From Chloroflexota bacterium (GTDB lineage Bacteria; Chloroflexota; Dormibacteria; CF-121), in assembly GCA_005880395.1 (NCBI GenBank), contig VBHQ01000047.1:1-36371 (forward strand): 36,371 nt of DNA, given 5' to 3'. Positions 25,415-33,833 of the stretch are shown piece by piece. A program made the translations under genes and the position numbers. The notes beneath the pieces were generated by a model. The model was not told the origin of the DNA and made no database searches. It was given only the letters and a program-made list of their open reading frames with translations. How positions within the stretch are numbered: position 1 is the stretch's first letter; each line of letters begins with the position of its first letter.

Positions 25415-26758
25415 TTAGTTCAGTTGAAATTCCGGCGTCGCCATCACCATGAAGAGCAGCCCGGCCTGGTCGCCGGGATGCTCCTTCGCGTAAGCCTGCA
25501 GCGCGTCTTTCGTGGATTGGCTGACGTTGGCGTCCACGAGCGTGTGCAACAGCTGGTCAAGCGACTGAGCCGGCAACGCCACAGTCATGCGCTGGGCGGC
25601 CGCGTTGGCAAAGTTGATACGGGCGAGCAGCGTCGAGCCGTTGATCCATGACGTCCCGCCCGGCCAGCCCGCCACGTTCGGCGGATAGAACAACAGCTGT
25701 CCCATCGGCGCCATCGCCTGTGCGGCGAGCACGTAGCTCCGCTCGTCCGCTCCGCTGGCCTTGATCGTTTGCGCGACGAGCTCGGCCGGGCTCTTGACCA
25801 GGGCGCGGTAGACCTTCTCCGAATAAAACGCGTTGGTACTGAGGCGCTCGGCCGTCGCGCGCAGCGGCACCAGCATCTCGATGATGTCGTCGCCAGTGAA
25901 ATTCCCCGTCTTACGCATGAAGGTCTTGCTGGCGTCGTCATGGAGCCGCGGAACGAAGGTCGAGCCCGTCGTCAGTCGCAACTGGCGGGCGCCCGTTAGG
26001 GTCCATCCGGTAAAGGCGCGCGCCGACTCGCGAACATCAATTTCGGTGTAGTGCCCGACGCCGGTCGTGAACAGCTCCATCAGCTCGCGCGCATAGTTCT
26101 CGTTCGGCTTGCCCTTCCGGTTCGTTTCCGTATCGAGGTAGACCATCATCGCCGGGTCTTTGGAGACGGCCTTCAGCAAATCGTCGAAATTGCCAAGTGC
26201 CATCGATCGGAAGAGCGCGTTCTGGGTGAACACCTGTGCCGGCCCCGCCTTGTCCAGCCCGCTGGTGAGCAGCCCGTGCCAGAACAGCGTCATCTTTTCT
26301 TCCAGCGGCCGGGCGGTCTCCGTCATGCGCTGCAGCCACCACCCCTGGATGGCCCCGGCACTGGCGGCAGGCCGCGCGCCGCTGAAGTCGATGATGGGCA
26401 GCTTCGTGTCCAGTGCCGCGTTCGAAACTTTCTGATAATCGAGCAAGGCCGTCGTTGCCGCGGTCGTTCCCATCGTGGCGTAACGATCCAGCTCGCCCGG
26501 CGTCGCCCCGAAGCCCGCTCGTCGCAGCAGATGGCTGACTCGAACCCGCTCATCCCTCAAGGCTCCCGGGTAGCCGTGGGTAAGGTCGCGGACCCGGTCC
26601 ATGACCTGGGTCAGGTCGTTGCCCTTCCAGAGCACCGCGACCGCGGTGGCTGCCGCCGCCGCACCTCCAGTGGCGAGAACGGTCCGACGAGATACGCGCC
26701 GCTTCCACGCCGGCATTCGCGCCGGCGCCGATGACGCCACGGTTGGGACGTGGTCCAT
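25415..26758 (-). CDS. DUF1800 domain-containing protein
   Basis: RVSHLLRRAGFGATPGELDRYATMG...EEKMTLFWHGLLTSGLDKAG...NENYARELMELFTTGVGHYTEIDVRESARAFTGWTL. Confidence 0.93.
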   Translation of the reverse strand: MDHVPTVASSAPARMPAWKRRVSRRTVLATGGAAAAATAVAVLWKGNDLTQVMDRVRDLTHGYPGALRDERVRVSHLLRRAGFGATPGELDRYATMGTTAATTALLDYQKVSNAALDTKLPIIDFSGARPAASAGAIQGWWLQRMTETARPLEEKMTLFWHGLLTSGLDKAGPAQVFTQNALFRSMALGNFDDLLKAVSKDPAMMVYLDTETNRKGKPNENYARELMELFTTGVGHYTEIDVRESARAFTGWTLTGARQLRLTTGSTFVPRLHDDASKTFMRKTGNFTGDDIIEMLVPLRATAERLSTNAFYSEKVYRALVKSPAELVAQTIKASGADERSYVLAAQAMAPMGQLLFYPPNVAGWPGGTSWINGSTLLARINFANAAAQRMTVALPAQSLDQLLHTLVDANVSQSTKDALQAYAKEHPGDQAGLLFMVMATPEFQLN

Positions 26759-26927
26759 GGTGGTGAGCCTAAGAGCCTGGTGTTAGTCCGCCCTGAGAGG
26801 GCCCTGAGAAGAACAACCTGAAAAACGGCGATCGTCTTTCGCCGGTCGCGCCGGCGCCGCGGCAGCCTGACGACCTGCCTTCATATACTGGCCACGAGGG
26901 GCCATCGCGGCGCAGGAGGGCGTTCAC

Positions 26928-29900
26928 ATGGCAGTCGAGCGTGAGGGGGGACTCGGCCTCGGCACGCTGGGACGTTTGGGGATGGCGCCCCAACCGATGT
27001 CCCACGAGTCGATCGTCAAGGCGCCGCGCACGCGCGCCGCGGACAAAGTCGTGGAGTCGGTCTGTCCCTATTGCGCCGTCGGCTGCGGCCAGCTCGTTTA
27101 CGTCAAAGACAAGACCATCATCGATATCGAGGGAAACCCCAACTCGCCCATCAACGAGGGAACCCTTTGCCCCAAAGGCGCCGCCACCTATCAGTACGTG
27201 GTCAATCCGCATCGCGTCAAGACCGTGCGCTATCGGGCGCCCCACTCCGACCACTGGGAAGATCGGCCGCTTGAGTGGGCGATGGACCGGATCGCGAAGC
27301 TGATCCAGGAGACTCGGGAGAAGACCTTCCTCGAGCGGAGCGCCGACGGCAAACTCGTCAACCAGACCCAGGGAATCGCGACGCTCGGTGGCGCCACGAT
27401 GGACAACGAAGAAAACTATCTGATCAAGAAGCTGTTCAACGGCGGCCTGGGCGTGGTCTCGATCGAGAACCAGGCCCGTATATGACATAGCGCGACCGTC
27501 CCCGGTCTGGGGACAAGCTTCGGACGAGGCGGGGCAACGCAGTTCTTGCAGGACCTCGCCAATGCCGATGCCATCTTGATCATGGGCAGCAACATGGCCG
27601 AGGCCCACCCGGTGGGCTTCCGCTGGCCGATGAAAGCGAAAGAAAAAGGCGCGACTCTGATCCACGTCGATCCACACTTCAGCCGGACATCGGCCTGCTG
27701 CGATCTCTACGTGCCCACGCGTGCGGGCACCGACATCGCCTTCCTGGGCGGCCTGATCAATTACGTGCTGAGCAACGATCTGTGGTTCAAGGACTATGTG
27801 GTTGCCTATACGAACGCTTCGAGCATCGTCAGCGATCAATACCGGGACACCGAGGACCTCGACGGCATGTTCTCGGGATTCGATGCGAGCACCCACAAGT
27901 ACGACAACAGCAGCTGGGTGTATCAGGGCCCCGCGATGGAGGGCCCGGAAGACGCGGCGTCGCACTCCGGCCACGGTCAGGAGGGCACCAGCCCCGCCAA
28001 GCACCAGCCAGATCGTGACGAGACGCTGCAGCATCCGCGCTGCGTCTTCCAGATCCTCAAGCGTCATTACGCCCGCTACACGCCCGAGATGGTCGAACGC
28101 ATCTGTGGTGTGCCGCAGGATTTGTTCCTGCGCGTCGCCGAGACCCTGACCAAAAACTCGGGCCGCGAGCGGACGACAGCGATTTGTTATGCCGTGGGCT
28201 GGACGCAGCAGAGTTACGGCCCACAGATCATTCGCGCCGCCGGCATTCTCCAGCTGCTCCTCGGCAACATGGGGCGGCCGGGTGGCGGCATCATGGCGCT
28301 CCGCGGCCATGCCTCGATCCAGGGCTCGACCGACGTGCCGACGCTGTTTGATCTGCTGCCCGGCTATCTCCCCCAACCGGCCAGCTTCAAAGATGATCAA
28401 ACGCTCGAAAGCTACTTGAAAGGCGCCACGGTCAAGGGTGGGTACTGGAACAACCTTCCGAAGTTCATGGTCTCGATGCTGAAGGCCTGGTATGGCGAGG
28501 CTGCCAGAAAAGACAATCAATTCGGCTACGACTGGCTGGGCAAGATCACGGGCGATCATTCGCACATCGCGACCGCGGCGGCGATGGCGGATGGGAAAGT
28601 CAGCGGCTTCATCGTCTTCGGCCAGAACCCCGCAGCGGGCAGCCCGCATGCATCGCTGCAGCGCAAGGCGCTCAAGCAGCTCGACTGGATGGTCGCCATC
28701 GATCTCTACGAGACCGAGACCGCGGCCTTCTGGTACGCCGGTCCGGAGCGGCCGAACCCAAGCGACATCAAGACCGAGGTCTTCTTGATCCCGACCGCGG
28801 CGCCGGCCGAGAAGGACGGGACCTTCACCAACACCCAGCGGCTGCTGCAGTTTCACGACAAGGCCGTCGACCCGCCCGGGGATGCGCGATCCGACCTCTG
28901 GTTCGTCTATCACCTCGGGCGAAGACTGAAAGATCTCTACCGCGACTCGACCAGGCCGCGCGATCAGGGGCTACTGAATCTGACCTGGGATTACCTGCCC
29001 GACCGCCCTGGTCCTGAGTTTCGAATCCAGGATGAGCCCTCGGCCGAGAAGGTCCTCAAGGAGATCAACGGTCGTACCGTTAGCGACGGGAAGCTGCTCA
29101 AGGACTTCGAGCACCTCAAAGCGGATGGCTCGACCGCCTGCGGCGTGTGGATCTATTGCGGCGTCTTCCCCGAAGAGGGAAAAAACAAGGCCCGAAATCG
29201 GACGCCAACTCCCGACAACTATGTCTCTCCTGAATGGGGCTTTGCGTGGCCCGCCAACCGCCGCATCCTATATAACCGGGCCTCGGCGGATCCCGCCGGC
29301 AAACCGTGGTCGGAGCGCAAGAAATATATCTACTGGGATGCGGCCAAGAAGCGCTGGACCGGTCCCGATGTGCCCGACTTCCCGCAAACCAAGGCGCCCG
29401 ACACCCCGGCGAAACCAGAGGGGCACGGCATGGAGCTGCACTCCGGCGCGGATCCGTTCAGCCTCAAGCCCGATGGGCGTGGCTGGCTGTTCGCTCCCAG
29501 TGGGCTGAAAGACGGGCCCTTACCGACGTTCTATGAGCCGCTCGAATCGCCCGTTACCAACCTTCTCTATGACCAGCAGAGCAGCCCGGCCGTCAACCGG
29601 GTGCCGCGCAAGGACAACCCGTTCAGTCCACCCGGCGATCCACGATTCCCCTACGTCGCCACGACCTACCGGGTGACCGAGCAATATCTCTCGGGGGTCA
29701 TGTCTCGTTGGGTCCCCTGGCTGTCCGAGTTGATGCCGGAGATGTTTGCCGAGATCAGCCCCGAGCTCGCCGCCGAGCGCGGCGTCAAGAATGGTGAATG
29801 GATCGTGGTCAGCTCGGTGCGGAAAGAGATCGAGTGCCGCGCGCTGGTCACCAGGCGGGTCCACCCCCTGGCCGTCGACGGCCGGACCATACACGTCGTC

Positions 29901-30044
29901 GGGTTGCCGATTCACTTTGGTTATAAGGGCCTCGTCAAAGGAGCGATGGTGAACGATCTCGTCGCCTTGAGCGAAGAACCGAACGTCTACATCCAGGAGG
30001 ACAAGGCGTTCACTTGCAATGTCCGTCGCGGCCGTCTCTCATGA
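26928..30044 (+). CDS. fdhA/fdnG-like: Formate dehydrogenase alpha subunit, selenocysteine-containing (Sec = TGA 27483-27485)
   Basis: CPYCAVGCGQLVYV [4Fe-4S]; IENQARI-U-HSATVPGLGTSFGRGGATQFLQDLANADAILIMGSNMAEAHPVGFRWPM continues in frame across TGA to ...EDKAFTCNVRRGRLS*. Confidence 0.94.
27486..27514 (+). promoter_or_regulatory. SECIS-like element of fdhA
   Basis: GTCCCC (27498-27503) - GGTCT loop (27504-27508) - GGGGAC (27509-27514); loop starts 18 nt after the TGA. Confidence 0.85.
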
Positions 30045-30883
30045 TCGAGGCCTATCAGCGCGTCATGAACGTCGAATCGCCACCGGCGCCGAAGACGCCG
30101 AAAGGCTTTTTCACGGACACGAGCCTGTGCATCGGCTGCAAGGCCTGCGAGGTCGCCTGCAAGCAGTGGAACCAACTGCCCGCCGACGGCTACCGGCTCT
30201 CCGGGGACAGCTACGACAACACCGGGAGATTCAGCGCCACCACCTGGCGCCATGTCGAGTTCGTCGAGCAGGCGAAGGCGAACAGCCGTCGGGATGGCCA
30301 GCGCTGGCTGATGATGTCGGACGTCTGCAAGCATTGCGCGAACGCCGCCTGCCTGGAGGCTTGTCCCACCGGGTCGCTGATTCGGACCGAGTATGGCACC
30401 GTCTATGTGCAGCAAGATATTTGCAACGGCTGCGGATTCTGCGTCCCCGCCTGCCCCTTCGGTGTGATCGATCGCGCGCCCAAGCATGGGACGTTCGAAC
30501 CGGGCACGGCGCATAAGTGCACGCTCTGCTACGACCGGCTGCGCGATGACATGACGCCCGCCTGCGCCAAGGCCTGTCCGACGGCGTCGATCCAGTTCGG
30601 TGACGTCGAGGAGCTGCAAGCACGCGCCCGCCGCCGGCTCGGCGAGCTACGAACGCGCGGTGAGAGCAGGGCTCAGCTGTACGGCATGCCGGAGAACGAA
30701 GAGGCACGCGAAGTGGGACCGCTTCACGCGTTTTTTCTCTTGCTCGACAAGCCGGCGGTCTACAACCTTCCGGAAGTCCCACGCTTGCCGCGAAAGTCGA
30801 TGGCGCAGCGCTACGCCTGGAGTGGCGCGGTCGCGATCGGCGCGGCCGTGCTTTCGGCGCTGGTCTTCGGTCGCCGTGGCTGA
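30041..30883 (+). CDS. fdhB/fdnH-like: Formate dehydrogenase beta (4Fe-4S ferredoxin) subunit with C-terminal TM helix
   Basis: DTSLCIGCKACEVACKQWNQL...CKHCANAACLEACPTGSLI...CNGCGFCVPACPFGVIDR...CTLCYDRL...CAKACPT; ATGA overlap with fdhA. Confidence 0.95.
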   Translation: MIEAYQRVMNVESPPAPKTPKGFFTDTSLCIGCKACEVACKQWNQLPADGYRLSGDSYDNTGRFSATTWRHVEFVEQAKANSRRDGQRWLMMSDVCKHCANAACLEACPTGSLIRTEYGTVYVQQDICNGCGFCVPACPFGVIDRAPKHGTFEPGTAHKCTLCYDRLRDDMTPACAKACPTASIQFGDVEELQARARRRLGELRTRGESRAQLYGMPENEEAREVGPLHAFFLLLDKPAVYNLPEVPRLPRKSMAQRYAWSGAVAIGAAVLSALVFGRRG

Positions 30884-31838
30884 AGCCAATCTTTCTCCCT
30901 CGCCCTCTGGGGGCTATTACAACTATCCCGTCATCCGGCGTCCGGTTTGGACCTGGGAGATTCCCGTCTACTTCTGGCTCGGCGGCATTGCCGGCGGCGC
31001 CTATCTGACCTCGAGTGCCGCGGGACTGTTCGGCGATGACGACGATCGCCGGGCAACCGGTGGCGGCTTCTACATCGCCGCCGGTGCCCTCCTTCCCTGC
31101 GCGCCGCTGTTGATTGCCGACCTCGGCCGTCCCGATCGGTTTCATTTCATGCTTCGCATCTTCAAACCGCTCTCGCCGATGAACCTCGGCGCGTGGACGC
31201 TCGCTGGTTTCACGCCGATGGCCGTGGCACGAGCCATGGCGCAAGCCGGTGGCGAGGCACGATTGCCAATGCTGCTGAGCCTGCTGTCCCGGCTGGTTCC
31301 CAGCCGCCTGCTCGAGCTTTCCGGCAGCGTGTTCGGATTGGTGCTGGCCGGCTACACCGGGGTCTTGCTTGGTGCCACCAACGTGCCGCTCTGGGCTAAA
31401 AGCAAACTGCTGCCGGGGCTGTTCACGGCGTCGGCGGTCTCAGCCGGTGCCGCGGCGGTCAGTTGGTCAGCCGAGCGCTCGGCGTCCGACAGAACCCTCG
31501 CAAAGCTCGCGACCGTCGAAACCGCGGGGACGCTCGGCGAGCTGGGACTTGCGTTCGGTTATATCCGGCAATCGGGCCGGGCGGCGCGGCCGCTGATGGC
31601 GCGACCGTACGCGCTGCCCTTCTGGGGCGGCGCCGTCGGGCTGGGCGGCATCGTCCCGCTCGTCCTGCGCCTGGCCGCGCGAGGTGGCAGCAACCGCACG
31701 AAGCGTCGGCTGGGGACCGTCGCCGCCGCCTGCACCATCATCGGATCGCTCGCGCTGCGCTGGAGCATCTTCGAAGCCGGCAAAAAATCATCCGAAGACC
31801 AGCAGGCGTCCATGGAGATGGCCACGCCCAAAGAGTGA
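30876..31838 (+). CDS. NrfD/PsrC-like membrane subunit of formate dehydrogenase
   Basis: VWTWEIPVYFWLGGIAGGAYLTSSAAGLFG...LPCAPLLIADLGRPDRFHFMLRIFKPLSPMNLGAWTL; GTG start overlapping the fdhB end. Confidence 0.93.
   Translation: MAEANLSPSPSGGYYNYPVIRRPVWTWEIPVYFWLGGIAGGAYLTSSAAGLFGDDDDRRATGGGFYIAAGALLPCAPLLIADLGRPDRFHFMLRIFKPLSPMNLGAWTLAGFTPMAVARAMAQAGGEARLPMLLSLLSRLVPSRLLELSGSVFGLVLAGYTGVLLGATNVPLWAKSKLLPGLFTASAVSAGAAAVSWSAERSASDRTLAKLATVETAGTLGELGLAFGYIRQSGRAARPLMARPYALPFWGGAVGLGGIVPLVLRLAARGGSNRTKRRLGTVAAACTIIGSLALRWSIFEAGKKSSEDQQASMEMATPKE
30891..30915 (+). repeat. Partial dispersed repeat, copy F (5' end of nrfD-like gene)
   Basis: tctttctccctcgccctctgggggct encodes LSPSPSGG in the same frame as copy C. 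Confidence 0.5.
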
Positions 31839-31875
31839 AATCGTCGGCGGCGGCCACGCCGCTTACGATTTCGGC

Positions 31876-32646
31876 GTGCAACTCGATCTCAACGCCGATC
31901 TTGGCGAGGGCTTCCCCGAGGTCGACGCCGCGCTGATGCCGGTGATCACGTCGGCCAACATCGCGTGCGGTTTGCACGCGGGCGACCCCCAGGTGATGGC
32001 AAGCACCGTGAGGCTCGCGGTCCGGCATGGTGTCGCGGTTGGCGCGCATCCCGGCTTCGATGACCGGGCGGGGTTTGGCCGCCGGCCGCGCGATCTCTCA
32101 CGCGACGAAGTCCGCGAGCTCCTGCTCTATCAATTGGGCGCGCTGGCGGCGATCGCGGCACGCGCGGGCGCCGACTTGCGGCATGTCAAGCCACATGGCG
32201 CGCTCTACAGCCAGGCCGAGTCGGATCGGTCGATGGCCGTGGCGATTGTCAGTGCCATCCGGGGCTTCAGCCCTCGGCTACGGCTGCTTGGCCGTGCAGG
32301 CTCGGCGATGCAGATGGCGGCAGCGGAGCTGGACCACCCGTTCACCGCCGAAGCCTTCGCCGATCGCCGGTACGGTCCGGATGGCTCCCTCGTGCCTCGA
32401 GGCGAGCCAGGCGCGGTATTGAGCGCTCCCGACGACGTCGCCGCGCAAGTCCGCCGGCTCGTCACTGCCGGTGAAGTTCTGGCTGCTGACGGCAGTCGCG
32501 TGCCGGTGACGTTCCAGTCTTTGTGCATCCATGGCGACACGGCCGGGGCGCCGGCACTCGCCTCGCGCGTCCGGCAGGAGCTGGAAGCCTGTGGCGTGCG
32601 CGTTTCCGCGCCGCCTTCGCTGGACATGGGTATCCTCCCGCCCTGA
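31876..32646 (+). CDS. pxpA: 5-oxoprolinase subunit A (LamB/YcsF family)
   Basis: VQLDLNADLGEGFPEVDAALMPVITSANIACGLHAGDPQVMASTVRLAVRHGVAVGAHPGFDDRAGFGRR...HVKPHGALYSQ. Confidence 0.95.
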   Translation: MQLDLNADLGEGFPEVDAALMPVITSANIACGLHAGDPQVMASTVRLAVRHGVAVGAHPGFDDRAGFGRRPRDLSRDEVRELLLYQLGALAAIAARAGADLRHVKPHGALYSQAESDRSMAVAIVSAIRGFSPRLRLLGRAGSAMQMAAAELDHPFTAEAFADRRYGPDGSLVPRGEPGAVLSAPDDVAAQVRRLVTAGEVLAADGSRVPVTFQSLCIHGDTAGAPALASRVRQELEACGVRVSAPPSLDMGILPP

Positions 32647-33590
32647 TCGCCGCGCTCATCGTCGTCGTGATCGCAGCCGCCGCGCTGGGCCTCGAGCTGG
32701 GCGCCGGATCAACCAGGACATTCACGGCTGCCCCAAAGCATCTGACGATCGACAATCCGTATGAGCAGCAGGGCACCTGGTACAAGGGCAACCTCCAGGC
32801 TGCATCGGTCCGCGGCCTCGGCCGCGATCTTCCATCCGCCATCGGCCGCTGGTACGCGGATCACGGCTACGCGTTCCTCGGCATCAGCGACGTGAACACC
32901 TACACATGGACGTCGGAATTCAGCGGGCCGCGCCTGACCGGCGTGCCGGTCGTCGACGCGAGCTATCCATTCGGCGACGTGCTGGCCGTCGGAGACGATC
33001 ACTGGCTACCCGCCTCGACGGCGCAGGAGGCGATCGATTGGATTGCCGCCGGCGGCGCGCTCCCGGTCCTCGCGGAATCATCTGTCAAGCGATTCGGTCG
33101 CCAGGCGATTCCCGCAATCCAGCGGCTGTTCGGGCTCGAGATCCATGACGCCAGGCTCGCAGCTGAAGGCCAGCCGGATGTGACGGGACTATGGGATCAG
33201 TTGCTCTCGTCCGGCAACCGGGTTTACGCCTTCGCCGGCGACGACGCCGTGAGCCTGCAGGATCCGTCGATCGGCCATGCCTGGATCAATGTGCAGGCGG
33301 CAGCCCCTGGGCTCGTCCCGTTGCTGAGCTCGCTTCGGCGCGGCGCCTTCGTCGCCTCGACCGGCCCGGCGTTTACGAGCATTTCCGTCCAGGGTTTGAC
33401 GATCACGGCCGAGGCGTCCCCCGGAACCACGGTGCGCTTCATCGGCAACGACGGCCGGCTCCTCAAGGCGGCCGACGCGTCGACCGCCACTTATACCGTC
33501 AGTGGCACCGAGAGGTACGTCCGCATCGAGGCGATCGACGCAGACGGGAGCCGAGCCTGGAGCCAGCCCTTGTTTCTGGTCTGGCGCTAG
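32643..33590 (+). CDS. PHP-like membrane-anchored/secreted protein lacking metal ligands
   Basis: N-terminal hydrophobic LIAALIVVVIAAAALGLEL; GTWYKGNLQAASVRGLGRDLPSAIGRWYADHGYAFLGISDVNTYTW resembles PHP WYKGNLHTHT...FLAITDHN. Start uncertain (CTG 32643 or GTG 32667). Confidence 0.7.
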   Translation: MIAALIVVVIAAAALGLELGAGSTRTFTAAPKHLTIDNPYEQQGTWYKGNLQAASVRGLGRDLPSAIGRWYADHGYAFLGISDVNTYTWTSEFSGPRLTGVPVVDASYPFGDVLAVGDDHWLPASTAQEAIDWIAAGGALPVLAESSVKRFGRQAIPAIQRLFGLEIHDARLAAEGQPDVTGLWDQLLSSGNRVYAFAGDDAVSLQDPSIGHAWINVQAAAPGLVPLLSSLRRGAFVASTGPAFTSISVQGLTITAEASPGTTVRFIGNDGRLLKAADASTATYTVSGTERYVRIEAIDADGSRAWSQPLFLVWR

Positions 33591-33760
33591 GGCGTCGATT
33601 GCACCGTGACGTTCACGCTGTTCCCGAACCAGTGACCGCCGCCAAAGAAGCCGTACCAGGCCACCAGCAAGATCAGGACGATCAAGACCATGGCGAACAC
33701 GGCGACCACGCCGGTGGTCGATCCGTGGCCGGCCTGGCGCTGCCGCCTCGATCGTGACAA
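33587..33760 (-). CDS. Small single-TM hypothetical protein (TTG start)
   Basis: LSRSRRQRQAGHGSTTGVVAVFAMVLIVLILLVAWYGFFGGGHWFGNSVNVTVQSTP; SD AAGGAGGTG precedes TTG. Confidence 0.6.
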   Translation of the reverse strand: MSRSRRQRQAGHGSTTGVVAVFAMVLIVLILLVAWYGFFGGGHWFGNSVNVTVQSTP

Positions 33761-33833
33761 CTTGCTCACCTCCTTGGTGTCCACGATAGGGAGAGCCGGC
33801 CACGTCGAGCTAGTCGCCGAATACAGATCGCGG

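Noticed and set aside
27486-27545. TGA at 27483 as a nonsense mutation making fdhA a pseudogene
   Set aside because: Position matches the known Sec/Cys active site, homology continues in frame, and a SECIS-like hairpin at the right distance is present.
26769-28913. 714-aa minus-strand ORF
   Set aside because: Fully antisense to fdhA, no recognisable domains, His/Arg/Asp-rich GC-skew composition; a shadow ORF.
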